Of a DNA stretch of 64,000 nt, positions 51,000 through 60,030 are shown in pieces (the first letter of the stretch is position 1; every line of letters starts with the position of its first letter). Location of the stretch: contig NZ_CP033929.1 of NCBI RefSeq assembly GCF_003815915.1, forward strand, positions 1,612,001-1,676,000, written 5' to 3'. The translations under genes were made by a program, and so were the position numbers. Under the pieces are notes generated by a model. The model did no database searches. It was given only the letters and a program-made list of their open reading frames with translations, and was not told where the DNA came from. The stretch comes from Chryseobacterium indoltheticum (GTDB taxonomy: Bacteria; Bacteroidota; Bacteroidia; Flavobacteriales; Weeksellaceae).

Positions 51000-51989
51000 A
51001 TGTCAAAAAAATCAGTTATGAACAACAGAAATTCAAACAACAGAAATTCGGGAAACAGCTCGTCTCAGAACAGTTCTTTACTTGAAGAGATTTATCAATT
51101 AGGGTATGACCACGGTTTTACCGATGCTACAGAAGATGAGGAATACGATGATGATTTTTCAGAGTATGAAGATTATTACGATGAAGAATATGATGATGAC
51201 GATTACGACGATGAAGAATATGAAGAATATGATGATGAGGATGACAGCGATGATGATTATGAAGATGACGAAGATTACGATGATGATTACGACGATGATG
51301 ATAACAGAGGTCGTGGAAGATCTGGATCTGGTCGCTCAGGAAATGGAAATCAAAACAGAGACAGCCAAGGCAGATTCAGCTCAGGTGGAGGAAGTTCTCG
51401 TGGTTCAAACTCTGGTTCAGGTCGTGGAAGATCAAATAGCGGTAACTCAGGACGTAGTTCAGGAAATTCAGGCAACTCTGGTGGAAGATCCGGTAATTCT
51501 GGAAGAGGATCAAATTCTGGTTCAGGAAGGCAAGGTTTTGCTTCAATGAGTAAAGAAGAACGAACAAGAATTGCAAGAATGGGAGGTGAAGCTTCTCACG
51601 GTGGGAGAGGAGGATCTGGTTCTGGTTCAGGAAGAGGAAGATCAAGCAACAGTAATTCCGGAAGCAGTTCTAGAGGAGGAAATTCAGGATCAGGATCTGG
51701 TCGTGGAAGATCAAACAGCAGTAATTCAGGAAGCGGTTCAAGAGGAGGAAACTCAAATTCTGGACGTGGATCAAACAGCGGTAACTCTGGAAGCAGTTCA
51801 AGAGGCGGAAATTCTGGTAATTCCGGAAGAGGCGGAAGCTCCGGTTCAGGAAGACAGGGATTTGCTTCTATGAGTAAAGAAGAAAGAACAAGAATCGCAA
51901 GAATGGGAGGTCAGGCTTCTCACGGTGGCGGAAGAGGTTCAAATTCAGGCTCAGGAAGATCAGGTTTCGGAGGAAGAAGAAATTCATAA
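51000..51989 (+). CDS. KGG-motif stress protein with acidic and Gly/Ser/Arg-rich disordered regions
   Basis: This 329-residue cytoplasmic protein is almost wholly low complexity. After an Asn/Ser-rich start, residues 35-102 are an acidic Asp/Glu/Tyr tract, and residues 102-329 are Gly/Ser/Arg-rich repeats of the type SGRGRSNSGNSG. Two near-identical blocks, FASMSKEERTRIARMGG, each followed by ASHGG, are the KGG motif of the yeast con-10 / E. coli YciG stress-protein family (near residues 180 and 295). It is followed by a DUF892 ferritin-like gene, the same pairing as in yciGFE. It probably belongs to a general stress response; a phase-separating or RNA-binding role is speculative. Confidence 0.75.
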   Translation: MSKKSVMNNRNSNNRNSGNSSSQNSSLLEEIYQLGYDHGFTDATEDEEYDDDFSEYEDYYDEEYDDDDYDDEEYEEYDDEDDSDDDYEDDEDYDDDYDDDDNRGRGRSGSGRSGNGNQNRDSQGRFSSGGGSSRGSNSGSGRGRSNSGNSGRSSGNSGNSGGRSGNSGRGSNSGSGRQGFASMSKEERTRIARMGGEASHGGRGGSGSGSGRGRSSNSNSGSSSRGGNSGSGSGRGRSNSSNSGSGSRGGNSNSGRGSNSGNSGSSSRGGNSGNSGRGGSSGSGRQGFASMSKEERTRIARMGGQASHGGGRGSNSGSGRSGFGGRRNS

Positions 51990-51999
51990 ATTTTTTACA

Positions 52000-52034
52000 G
52001 ACAGTCTCTTTCGTATTGAAGAGACTGTCTTTTA
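52000..52034 (+). terminator. Terminator after the KGG-motif gene
   Basis: GACAGTCTCTT and AAGAGACTGTC form a perfect 11-bp stem, followed by TTTT. It lies 23 bases before the next gene, so some read-through is possible. Confidence 0.75.
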
Positions 52035-52056
52035 ACCAATTAAAAAATATTTAATT

Positions 52057-52701
52057 ATGCCAACCAAATCAAGTACAACATCGGATACTGAAGCAACTGC
52101 AGCAAAAAGTAACGCTTCAGAAAATAATACAGCAACAGAAAATAAATCTGAAAAAGATTCTACAATGAAAGCAGGCAATGCTACTGTTGTAAAAAGTGAG
52201 ATGAAAAATGCACCACTGCATAAATTTTTTGTAGATGCATTAAAAGATATTTATTATGCTGAAGAAGCTATCGTAGGAGCTTTAGAAAAAATGCAGGAAG
52301 CTGCAACAACTGAAGAACTGAAAGATGCTTTTGAAGATCATCAGCTTCAAACTAAAAAACACATCAGCAGACTCGAAAAAGTTTTTAGATCTATCGATGA
52401 AACACCCGAAAAGAAAAAATGTGATGCCATCGAAGGAATCATTAAAGAAGGTGAAGAAGTTATAAAATCTACCAAGGAAGGTACAATGACGCGTGATGCT
52501 GCATTGATTATTGCTGCACAAAAAGTGGAGCATTACGAGATTGCAACCTATGGGGGTCTTGTTCAATTAGCGATTACAATGGGACACGATAAAGCGGCAG
52601 ATCTTTTAGACAAAACCCTTCAGGAAGAAGAAGATACAGATTATAATCTTACCGAAATTGCCGAAACGTACATCAATTTTGAAGCAGAACAGGAAGATTA
52701 A
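52057..52701 (+). CDS. Ferritin-like DUF892 protein (YciE/YciF family)
   Basis: This 214-residue protein has a Thr/Ser/Lys-rich N-terminal extension of about 50 residues, then the DUF892 four-helix core. The core shows HKFFVDALKDIYYAEEAIVGAL (residues 52-73), EDHQLQTKKHISRLEKVF near 97 and QKVEHYEIATYGGLVQLA near 155. The Glu/His residues of a di-metal ferritin-like centre are visible in these helices. YciE/YciF proteins are RpoS-dependent stress proteins of enterobacteria. Its position right after a KGG-motif gene matches the yciGFE arrangement. Confidence 0.88.
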   Translation: MPTKSSTTSDTEATAAKSNASENNTATENKSEKDSTMKAGNATVVKSEMKNAPLHKFFVDALKDIYYAEEAIVGALEKMQEAATTEELKDAFEDHQLQTKKHISRLEKVFRSIDETPEKKKCDAIEGIIKEGEEVIKSTKEGTMTRDAALIIAAQKVEHYEIATYGGLVQLAITMGHDKAADLLDKTLQEEEDTDYNLTEIAETYINFEAEQED

Positions 52702-52711
52702 ATTCTTACAG

Positions 52712-52742
52712 AGCCATGCGACAGCTCTTGTCGTGTGGCTTT
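52712..52742 (+). terminator. Terminator after the DUF892 gene
   Basis: AGCCATGCGAC and GTCGTGTGGCT form a stem with one G-T pair around AGCTCTT, followed by a T run. Confidence 0.75.
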
Positions 52743-52769
52743 TATTTATTTAAATTTAAAACAATAACG

Positions 52770-53570
52770 ATGGATCAAAATAACAAATATGCTTTAATTA
52801 CTGGTGCAAGTAGCGGTATAGGTTACGAATTGGCAAAACTGTTCGCTAAAGAAGGCTACAATCTAGTTATTGTAGGAAGAAATCAGGACATACTTAAACA
52901 AAAAGCAAATGAATTTAAAAGTTTCGGAATCAATGTGATTCCGCTGGCAAAAAATTTATTTCATACAGAGGAAGTTTACTCTTTATATGCAGATTTAAAG
53001 CAAAGCAAGATTAGTCCGGAAATTCTTGTGAATGATGCCGGACAAGGTTTGTATGGTAAGTTTCAGGATACAGAAATTCATCGTGAGATTGATATGGTAA
53101 ATTTAAACATTGCCTCAGTTTTGATTTTGACTAAATTATTTCTGAAAGACCGCCTTCCTCATAAATCAGGTAAAATTTTGAATCTGGCATCTATTGCAAG
53201 TAAAGCTCCCGGACCGTGGCATTCTGTGTATCACGGTACAAAAGCATTTATCCTTTCATGGTCTGAAGCAATTCGTGAAGAGTTAAAAGATACAGGAATT
53301 ACCGTTACGGCACTTCTTCCCGGACCAACCGATACCGATTTTTTCAACAAAGCCGAAATGAACCGCAGCAAAATTATGGAGGATAAAGAAAATTTCTCGA
53401 CCCCTGAAGAAGTTGCAGAAGATGGGTTTAAAGCTTTAATGAATGGAGATGATAAAATTGTTTCAGGTTTAAAAAATAAACTCACTGTTGCGATGTCAAA
53501 TATTTCATCAGACAGTATGGCTGCCTATCACATGAATGAAATGCAGAAACCATCAGATGAACAAATCTAA
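52770..53570 (+). CDS. SDR-family NAD(P)-dependent oxidoreductase
   Basis: This 266-residue cytoplasmic classical SDR has the dinucleotide-binding ITGASSGIGYELA at residues 11-23, NDAGQG near 86 (Asn-Asp-Ala-Gly instead of the usual NNAG), NLASIAS near 135 and the catalytic YHGTKAF near 154 (Tyr-x-x-x-Lys). PGPTDTDFF follows. The C-terminal part resembles the DltE/YqjQ-like SDR group. The ATG at 52770 begins the conserved N-terminus; an upstream frame overlaps the terminator. The substrate is unknown. Confidence 0.88.
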   Translation: MDQNNKYALITGASSGIGYELAKLFAKEGYNLVIVGRNQDILKQKANEFKSFGINVIPLAKNLFHTEEVYSLYADLKQSKISPEILVNDAGQGLYGKFQDTEIHREIDMVNLNIASVLILTKLFLKDRLPHKSGKILNLASIASKAPGPWHSVYHGTKAFILSWSEAIREELKDTGITVTALLPGPTDTDFFNKAEMNRSKIMEDKENFSTPEEVAEDGFKALMNGDDKIVSGLKNKLTVAMSNISSDSMAAYHMNEMQKPSDEQI

Positions 53571-53661
53571 TTTCATTTAAAACAAATTATAAAATCTTGC
53601 TCTTGCTCTAAATTTTAAAAAATAAGCAGCCAAAATTTATTTAACTATTAAAATACAAAAG

Positions 53662-55209
53662 ATGTTTAGAGACGGAGCAAGAAAAAGCATTTGGCAGGAA
53701 GAAATAAAGAGATTTTTTTCTGAGGAGCAGATCATAAATAATAAAATGTTCGATGTAATCATTGCAGGCGGAGGAATTACAGGGCTTTCAACGGCTTTGC
53801 AATTACAGAAACGTGGTCAGAAATGTCTTCTCGTGGAAGCTTCAAACATTGGATTCGGTACGTCCGGCGGAACAACCGCCCATCTCAATACGTTTTTCGA
53901 TATCACTTTCGATGAAGCCATCAGTAATTTTGGTGAAGAACAGGCAAGACTTCTGGCGGATGTTGGAACCGAAGCGATCCAAATAATAAAAAACAATATT
54001 TCAGATTATCAAATTGAATGTGATTTTCAAAAAAAGACAGGTTATATTTTTGCTTTAGATCAAAAACAGCACGATAAACTGAAGAAAATGATTGAAGGCG
54101 CTCAAAAAGTAGGCATCGATATGAAATTCTGTGATGGAGTTTCTTTTCCTGTTTCTTTTGTGAGTGTAGCTTCTATTGCCGATCAGGGACAATTTCATCC
54201 GATAAAATATATCAAGGGACTTGTGGAAGCTTTTATTTCTTTAGGCGGAATTATTTTGGAAGATTGCATGTGCATTAATCATACTGAAAACGAGGATGGT
54301 ATTATTTCGGTTGAAACTTCAAAGGGTTTATTCCAAGCTGCAAGTTTGGTGTATGCAACACATATTCCGCCAGGAGTAAATGTGCTTCATTTGATGACGG
54401 CTCCTTATCGAAGTTATGCGATGGCTTTTGAAATTGAAGACCATAAATACTCAGAAGATTTGATGTATGATTTGTACGATCCTTACCGATACTACAGAAC
54501 GCAGATTATTGATGATAAAAAACTATTGATTGCAGGAGGTGAAGACCACAAAACCGGTCACGAAGAAGATACCGGAGTTTGCTTATCTAATCTTGAAAAC
54601 TATGTAAGAGAACATTTCAATGTTGGTGCGGCTGTTTACAGTTGGTCGAGCCAGTATTATGAACCTGTCGACGGAATGCCTTATATCGGAAAACTTCCCG
54701 GAAGCACAGGAAATATTTATACTGCCACAGGTTTTCGGGGCAATGGAATGATCTTCGGAACGATCAGTTCAGAAGTTATTTCAGATTTAATTACGGAAAA
54801 AACCAGCAGATACGAAAAACTTTTCGATCCCGGGAGAATAAAACCACTTGCAGGATTTGCCAGTTTCGTGAAGGAAAATGCAAGTTCAGCAACAGATTTT
54901 GTGAAAGATAAATTATTTAAAGAAAAAATAAACAGTCTTGCAGAACTTAATGATGGTGAAGCAAAAGTGGTGAAATACGAAGGTGACTCATATGCAATTT
55001 ATAAAGAAACCGACGGTAAGACTCATGTTCTGAAAAGCACCTGTCCCCACACATATTGTGATGTCCGTTGGAACAGTGCCGAAAAAAGTTGGGATTGCCC
55101 TTGTCACGGCTCCAGATTTGCAGTCAATGGAAAATTGCTTACTGCACCGTCTACAGAAGGTCTACAGAGAATATATTTTGATGAATATGGAAATGAAGAA
55201 AATGCTTAA
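53662..55209 (+). CDS. FAD-dependent oxidoreductase with C-terminal Rieske domain
   Basis: This 515-residue cytoplasmic enzyme is a fusion of a DAO-type FAD domain and a Rieske [2Fe-2S] domain. The FAD/ADP-binding motif is DVIIAGGGITGLSTALQLQ near residue 31, and FRGNGMIFGTISSEVISDLI near 360 is the second DAO motif. The Rieske cluster ligands are CPHTYCD near 469 and CPCHGSRF near 485 (Cys-x-His and Cys-x-x-His). This DAO-Rieske architecture is common in stress islands, and some relatives are annotated as glycine/D-amino acid dehydrogenase-like, but the physiological substrate is not known. The stop overlaps the start of the DUF6766 gene. Confidence 0.88.
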   Translation: MFRDGARKSIWQEEIKRFFSEEQIINNKMFDVIIAGGGITGLSTALQLQKRGQKCLLVEASNIGFGTSGGTTAHLNTFFDITFDEAISNFGEEQARLLADVGTEAIQIIKNNISDYQIECDFQKKTGYIFALDQKQHDKLKKMIEGAQKVGIDMKFCDGVSFPVSFVSVASIADQGQFHPIKYIKGLVEAFISLGGIILEDCMCINHTENEDGIISVETSKGLFQAASLVYATHIPPGVNVLHLMTAPYRSYAMAFEIEDHKYSEDLMYDLYDPYRYYRTQIIDDKKLLIAGGEDHKTGHEEDTGVCLSNLENYVREHFNVGAAVYSWSSQYYEPVDGMPYIGKLPGSTGNIYTATGFRGNGMIFGTISSEVISDLITEKTSRYEKLFDPGRIKPLAGFASFVKENASSATDFVKDKLFKEKINSLAELNDGEAKVVKYEGDSYAIYKETDGKTHVLKSTCPHTYCDVRWNSAEKSWDCPCHGSRFAVNGKLLTAPSTEGLQRIYFDEYGNEENA

Positions 55210-55858
55210 AACAAGTTTTGTTTACCGAAACAGCTTAGGAATTGTTTTATTGATTCTAATGATTTTGTGTCTGGTTGGTCAGTTTTTTACGGGATTTACT
55301 ACCGAAAATAAAGAACTTGTAAAGCTAGGACAACCTTTGTTAAATTTTGCAGAATATTTCCAGAGCGGACATTTCATTCAGGCTACTTTCGAAAATTGGG
55401 AAAGTGAATTTTTGCAGATGATGCTTTATGTGCTTTTAACCATTTCATTAAGGCAAAAAGGTTCAAGCGAATCGAAATCTTTAACAGAGCCTGAAGATGT
55501 TGACAAGAAACCACAACCTCATCCAAATGCGCCTTGGCCGGTGAGAAAAGGTGGAATTTATCTTAAAATTTATCAGCATTCTTTATCGCTTGCTTTCGCT
55601 ATTCTATTTCTCATAAGTTTTATCCTTCATTTTTACGGAAGTTTTAAAGATGAGAATACAGAGAAAATAATCAAAGGAGAAATGCCATTGCGATGGTACG
55701 ATTATCTTTCGGAATCCAGGTTCTGGTTTGAATCCTTACAAAACTGGCAGAGCGAATTTCTGGCAGTTTTCTCTTTGGTTGTTTTGTCAATCTGGCTTCG
55801 GGAAAAAGGCTCGCCGGAATCTAAACCGGTCGATATGGCGAATGATGAAACTCCGTAA
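55193..55858 (+). CDS. DUF6766-like membrane protein with two similar halves
   Basis: This 221-residue inner membrane protein has about four hydrophobic helices. Residues 10-85 and 130-210 are recognisably similar: a first helix, a soluble stretch with FENWESEFLQM in half one and LQNWQSEFLAV in half two, a second helix, and RQKGSSESK / REKGSPESK at the ends. The pattern matches DUF6766. The start overlaps the preceding gene by 17 bases, and several nearby ATG codons (55181-55202) are possible, so 55193 is a choice. Translational coupling with the FAD-Rieske gene is likely. Confidence 0.75.
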   Translation: MKKMLKTSFVYRNSLGIVLLILMILCLVGQFFTGFTTENKELVKLGQPLLNFAEYFQSGHFIQATFENWESEFLQMMLYVLLTISLRQKGSSESKSLTEPEDVDKKPQPHPNAPWPVRKGGIYLKIYQHSLSLAFAILFLISFILHFYGSFKDENTEKIIKGEMPLRWYDYLSESRFWFESLQNWQSEFLAVFSLVVLSIWLREKGSPESKPVDMANDETP

Positions 55859-55885
55859 TCACTTTTTAAAATAAAAAAAAATCTA

Positions 55886-56488
55886 ATGAAACCTAAAAAT
55901 ATACCGGGAGTTCCCAAGCATGTAAAGGGTAGCTTTCATGACACCGAAAGTAAAAAAGAAGTAGGGAATCCTAATGATCTTGATCTGAAATTTACCATTC
56001 TGAAAAAACGTTTTTTATCCATCAACCAATGGCGAGATTACTGTAAGGAGAGTACTACTGATTTTCGGCTTTGTGATTCTGTAGGAAAAAATGTAGAACG
56101 TTTTCCCCAACGTGGTGATTACATCAGAATTGATATTCCCGGACCGGGTGGGAGTGAAGGAAGATCGTTTGATTGGGTTCAGATTATCTCAATTGATCTT
56201 GCAAATCCCGATATGGTAATCATTCAATGTAGACCTTCAAAAGATCCTGTAAAAGAAAACACAAAAAAAATTGCCCATTTTTATTCTAATAATGCGACTT
56301 CAACGTTTATTATTTCAAAAGAAAAAGATGGTGTAAAAGCGGGAATTTATGGGCGAAATGAATATCCTAATTTAAAAACAGGATTTTTTAATTCAATAAG
56401 AAATATGATGATTGCAGTTGGAGGAATGCTTGGTTTTTCAAAAATACAGTGGAAATGTCTAACAAAGGGTTTGGTAGAATTCAAATAA
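55886..56488 (+). CDS. Conserved hypothetical protein
   Basis: This 200-residue protein has no signal peptide or membrane helix. The sequence shows RGDYIRIDIPGPGGSEGRSFDWVQI (residues 76-100), resembling a small beta-barrel; the rest has no motif I recognise. It starts 27 bases after the DUF6766 gene and so belongs to the same transcript in the stress region. Function unknown. Confidence 0.55.
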   Translation: MKPKNIPGVPKHVKGSFHDTESKKEVGNPNDLDLKFTILKKRFLSINQWRDYCKESTTDFRLCDSVGKNVERFPQRGDYIRIDIPGPGGSEGRSFDWVQIISIDLANPDMVIIQCRPSKDPVKENTKKIAHFYSNNATSTFIISKEKDGVKAGIYGRNEYPNLKTGFFNSIRNMMIAVGGMLGFSKIQWKCLTKGLVEFK

Positions 56489-56544
56489 ATTTATTTCGTA
56501 AAAAAGAAGAGGCGCACTAATAAGATCCCTCTTTTTTCTTTAGT

Positions 56545-57999
56545 TTAAAACTGCAGTTTAAATGGTCCTTCAAAATATGTTTCGTAAGAATCAACAAGAT
56601 TTCCTTTTAAATCATAAACGCCAATTGTGATATTCTGTTTGCTCAAACTCATTTCCTTTTCCGGAAAAGTAATACTAATTGTTCCTTTTGTAATTTTGTC
56701 TTTATCAACCGTAATTTTACTTGTTCCGCTATAAATAACTTCACCATGAGACGGCTCAATAACTTTAATTGTTAAGATTTTTTTATCATTTGATTTATTT
56801 AAAAAGGTATAATTGTAGGTATTGATAATCATTTCATCTCTCACAAAAAATGTGCTTCCAGCAGGCTTTATAAATTTTGCTTCAAGATCACCCCGGTTAT
56901 AAAGAAGATAACCTAATAAAAGCTGTAATGCAACCAAAACAATCATAAATATTTTCATTCTTGTCGTAAATTTTGTAGGCAATCGGGTTTCGATTTCTTT
57001 TTCTGAAGCATAACGAATTAGCCCTTTTGGAAGCCCGACTTTCTCCATTACCTCATCGCAGGCATCGATACAAGCTGTACAATTTACACATTCCAATTGT
57101 TGTCCATCACGAATGTCGATTCCGGTAGGACAAACAACTACGCACTGAAAACAATCAATACAATCTCCTTTTCCTACTGCTTTACGGTTTTCACCTTTTC
57201 TCCATTTTGCTCTGTTTTCGCCACGTTTATAATCATAAAATACATTGATGGTTTCTTTATCGATTAAAACACCCTGAAGTCTTCCGTATGGACAAACCAA
57301 AGTACAAACCTGCTCTCTGAACCATGCAAAAACAAAATAAAAAGCAATAGTAAAAAGGATTATTACAATAAAATTGGTTGGATGTACAAAAGGGCCTTCA
57401 GCAACAGTCTGAAAAACTTTTTCGGAACCAACAATCGTCATCATCATAAAATGAGTGAAAATAAGGGAAAGGATGAAAAATATCGTCCATTTTAATGATC
57501 TTTTCCAGATTTTTTCGCTGTTCCATTCCTGTCTGTCCAATTTCATCTGTCGGTTTCGATCGCCTTCAATAGCAAATTCTATTTTACGGAAGACAGATTC
57601 CAAAAAAATAGTCTGCGGACAAATCCAGCCACAGAATATTCTGCCAAATGCAATGGTAAAAATAATGATACACACTAAGGCAACTATAGCTCCTAAAGTC
57701 AAAAGGAAAAAATCCTGGGGATAAAATGGCTGCCCAAAAATAAAAAACTCTCTGTCGATTACATTAAGCAATATAAAAGGGTTTCCGTTTATTTTAACAA
57801 AAGGAACTGCCAAATAAAAAGCTAATAAAATGTAAGCAACAATAGTTCGGTAATTGGTGTATTTGCCTTTTGGTTTTTTGGGAAAAACCCATTTTCTTTT
57901 TCCTGATTGCTCCATTGTTCCAATAGAGTCGCGGTAAGTTTCTGGACTTAAAACTTGTCCTTGTCCGCCTTGAAGTTCTGTATTTTCAGTTGAAGGCAT
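56545..57999 (-). CDS. ccoG: Cytochrome c oxidase accessory protein CcoG
   Basis: This 484-residue membrane-bound iron-sulfur protein is required for copper delivery to cbb3-type cytochrome oxidase. It has about five membrane helices: one near residue 50, three in 90-220 and one near 350. GWICPQTIFLE and LVCPYGRLQG are the NapH-like cysteine motifs near residues 127 and 240. Two [4Fe-4S] clusters in CIDCFQCVVVCPTG and CVNCTACIDACDE are near 277 and 302. The C-terminal beta-rich domain (residues 375-484) is the FixG-type immunoglobulin-like fold. It is separated here from cbb3 oxidase genes. Confidence 0.92.
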   Translation of the reverse strand: MPSTENTELQGGQGQVLSPETYRDSIGTMEQSGKRKWVFPKKPKGKYTNYRTIVAYILLAFYLAVPFVKINGNPFILLNVIDREFFIFGQPFYPQDFFLLTLGAIVALVCIIIFTIAFGRIFCGWICPQTIFLESVFRKIEFAIEGDRNRQMKLDRQEWNSEKIWKRSLKWTIFFILSLIFTHFMMMTIVGSEKVFQTVAEGPFVHPTNFIVIILFTIAFYFVFAWFREQVCTLVCPYGRLQGVLIDKETINVFYDYKRGENRAKWRKGENRKAVGKGDCIDCFQCVVVCPTGIDIRDGQQLECVNCTACIDACDEVMEKVGLPKGLIRYASEKEIETRLPTKFTTRMKIFMIVLVALQLLLGYLLYNRGDLEAKFIKPAGSTFFVRDEMIINTYNYTFLNKSNDKKILTIKVIEPSHGEVIYSGTSKITVDKDKITKGTISITFPEKEMSLSKQNITIGVYDLKGNLVDSYETYFEGPFKLQF

Positions 58000-58423
58000 G
58001 GTATATTTGTTTTTGTGAGGTGGTAATTTGTATTACGTTATAATTTACAAATACAAGACCATTGTCTAGGTTCTAGATATTTAAATTTTTGATTATAGAT
58101 TAGTTATAATTGTAATCATAATAAGCTTTTTAAAATTGAAATATTAAGACAAAGTAAAATTTTGTGAGTTTCAGATCTATATTGTTGAGATATAAAAATT
58201 TTAGCATTATGATTACAAGCATACTCTAAAAGATGTTTAATTACTAAATTCGGTTAACACTAATCGAATCATCAATAATTAATATGAAAAACTCAATTCA
58301 TCCGAATTAAAATAATTTGATCTGTGCATTTCGTGTCAGCATACTTATTGATTGTAAAGTTTTAAAATTTGCAATTGATTGCACGATAAAGTAATTTCTT
58401 TTAAACTTTTTAAAAACCTATTT
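58000..58423. other. Gene-free AT-rich region between ccoG and the CinA-type gene
   Basis: About 420 bases containing the divergent control regions of ccoG and the following gene. I see no credible ORF, strong hairpin or clean consensus promoter. A longer frame for the CinA gene reaches back to 58379 but has no support. Confidence 0.55.
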
Positions 58424-58927
58424 ATGGAACTTGAAAAAAATCTGCTGTCCGGAATAGGTCAGTTATTGTTAGATATGAAAGAAAGCGTATCGGTTGCAGA
58501 AAGTGTAACTTCTGGTTTTTTGCAGTTTTCATTTTCACAAATGCCTGATGCTTCAAAATTCTATAAGGGCGGAATTACGGCCTATACCTTAGAAGAAAAA
58601 GTGAAATTTTTAAAGGTTAATAAAGATGAAGCCGAAAGTTGGGATTGTGTTTCCGAGCATATTGCTGAAGTGATGGCTTTGCATATTGCCGAATCTTTTA
58701 GTACCGATTGGGGAATAGCTGTTACAGGATACGCAACTCCGGTAGAAAAGTCTGATAACAAAATTTTTGCTTATTTCAGTTTTAGTTATAAAAATGCTGT
58801 AATTTTTACAAAAAAGCTTGATTTACATCCCAGAACAGAGGCGGAAAATGTCCAGATTTATTATTCCGAATTTATTTTAGGATGTTTCAAGACTTACTTA
58901 GAACAACACAAATCAGATAGTATTTAA
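58424..58927 (+). CDS. CinA-family nicotinamide-nucleotide amidohydrolase
   Basis: This 167-residue cytoplasmic protein corresponds to the stand-alone C-terminal (PncC/YgaD-like) part of CinA. Visible elements are SVAEESVTSG-like VAESVTSGFLQFSFSQMPDASKFYKGGITAYTLEEK near residue 25 and WGIAVTGYATP near 105, the CinA-C fold with the catalytic Ser in the first block. It hydrolyses nicotinamide mononucleotide to nicotinate mononucleotide in well-studied members. The ATG at 58424 begins the conserved N-terminus. It is followed 28 bases later by an SDR gene. Confidence 0.85.
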   Translation: MELEKNLLSGIGQLLLDMKESVSVAESVTSGFLQFSFSQMPDASKFYKGGITAYTLEEKVKFLKVNKDEAESWDCVSEHIAEVMALHIAESFSTDWGIAVTGYATPVEKSDNKIFAYFSFSYKNAVIFTKKLDLHPRTEAENVQIYYSEFILGCFKTYLEQHKSDSI

Positions 58928-58955
58928 CAATTATTTTAAATCATAAAATAAGACT

Positions 58956-59708
58956 ATGAACAATTTACAACTAAAAAATAAAACGGCTCTCATTACAGGA
59001 GCAGATAGTGGAATTGGTAAAGCTATAGCTCTACTTTTTGCTAAAGAAGGAGCCAATATTGCAATTATTTACCACAGTGATGATGAAGACGCCGAAAAAA
59101 CTCAAAAAGAAATACTGGCTTTTGGAAACGGATGTATAATAATGAAAGGGGATATCAATGAAAATGATTTTTGTGAAAAAGCAGGCAAAGAGGTTGTTGA
59201 AAAGTTTGGTAGAATTGATATTTTAATCAATAATGCAGGAACACAAACTCCACAGGATGATATTTCAAAATTAAAAGAAGAAGATATTCGCACAACCTTC
59301 AACTCAAATATTATCGGAATGATCTTATTATCAAAAGCGGTTTTTCCTTATTTAAAAGGGGGTAGTAGCGTAATAAATACCACTTCAGCAGTTGCATATC
59401 AAGGTCACGAAGAACTTTTAGATTATGCTGCAACAAAAGGCGCAATCGTTTCCTTCACAAGATCATTGGCATTGCAGTCTAAACCAAAAGGAATAAGAGT
59501 AAATGCGGTAGCACCCGGTCCTGTTGCTACACCTTTAACGAAAGAAACTTTTGGTGAGAAAGAAGAAGATGAAAGTAAATCGCCCTTACAAAGAAATGCA
59601 TCAACTGAAGAAGTTGCACCGAGTTATCTTTTTCTGGCTACAGAAGCATCAGCACAAATTACAGGACAGGTTTTGCATCCAAATGGCGGAATTATTGTAA
59701 ACGGGTAA
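58956..59708 (+). CDS. SDR-family oxidoreductase, YghA/YdaD-like
   Basis: This 250-residue classical SDR has ITGADSGIGKAIALLFAKEGANI (residues 14-36; the GADSGIG form is typical of the YghA/YdaD stress-associated SDR group), NNAGTQ near 92, NTTSAVAYQ near 141, YAATKGA near 156 and RVNAVAPGPVATPL near 179. These enzymes are often found in general-stress regulons of Bacilli and Gammaproteobacteria. It follows the CinA-type gene and is closed by a bidirectional hairpin. Confidence 0.88.
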   Translation: MNNLQLKNKTALITGADSGIGKAIALLFAKEGANIAIIYHSDDEDAEKTQKEILAFGNGCIIMKGDINENDFCEKAGKEVVEKFGRIDILINNAGTQTPQDDISKLKEEDIRTTFNSNIIGMILLSKAVFPYLKGGSSVINTTSAVAYQGHEELLDYAATKGAIVSFTRSLALQSKPKGIRVNAVAPGPVATPLTKETFGEKEEDESKSPLQRNASTEEVAPSYLFLATEASAQITGQVLHPNGGIIVNG

Positions 59709-59733
59709 AAGTTAATTTTAAATTTCAAATAAG

Positions 59734-59768
59734 AACGGTAAGATAATTCTTACCGTTTTTGTTTTAAT
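59734..59768. terminator. Bidirectional terminator between SDR and the 75-residue gene
   Basis: AACGGTAAGA and TCTTACCGTT form a perfect 10-bp stem, followed by TTTTGTTTT on the plus strand. It lies between convergent genes and could serve both. Confidence 0.8.
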
Positions 59769-59779
59769 TAAGCTTAGAG

Positions 59780-60007
59780 TTATTTTTCTTCTTTATTAAA
59801 ACTCACTACATCAAAAAGGCCATCGGATGAGTATTTTTTACAGCTTTCATCATCAAATTTTTCTGGATTCTTCAGGAAATCATCGATAAATTTTTTACTC
59901 TCATCAGTATTGGCGGGAGCAATCACAAGGTGAAACATATTTAATACAGATTCATCTGCATTTTTTAATGATTCGTTCTTATGCTGTAATGCTTCTTGGT
60001 AATTCAT
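59780..60007 (-). CDS. Small hypothetical protein
   Basis: This 75-residue cytoplasmic acidic/helical protein (begins MNYQEALQHKNESLKN, ends VVSFNKEEK) has no recognised domain. It lies 23 bases downstream of the four-helix gene on the same strand, so probably one small operon. Function unknown. Confidence 0.55.
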   Translation of the reverse strand: MNYQEALQHKNESLKNADESVLNMFHLVIAPANTDESKKFIDDFLKNPEKFDDESCKKYSSDGLFDVVSFNKEEK

Positions 60008-60030
60008 ATAATTTGGTTTTAATTAAATAG

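Noticed and set aside
51106..51873. Overlapping plus- and minus-strand ORFs inside the KGG-motif gene
   Set aside because: These are out-of-frame readings of its low-complexity repeats (Met/Thr- and Glu/Asp-rich), not separate proteins.
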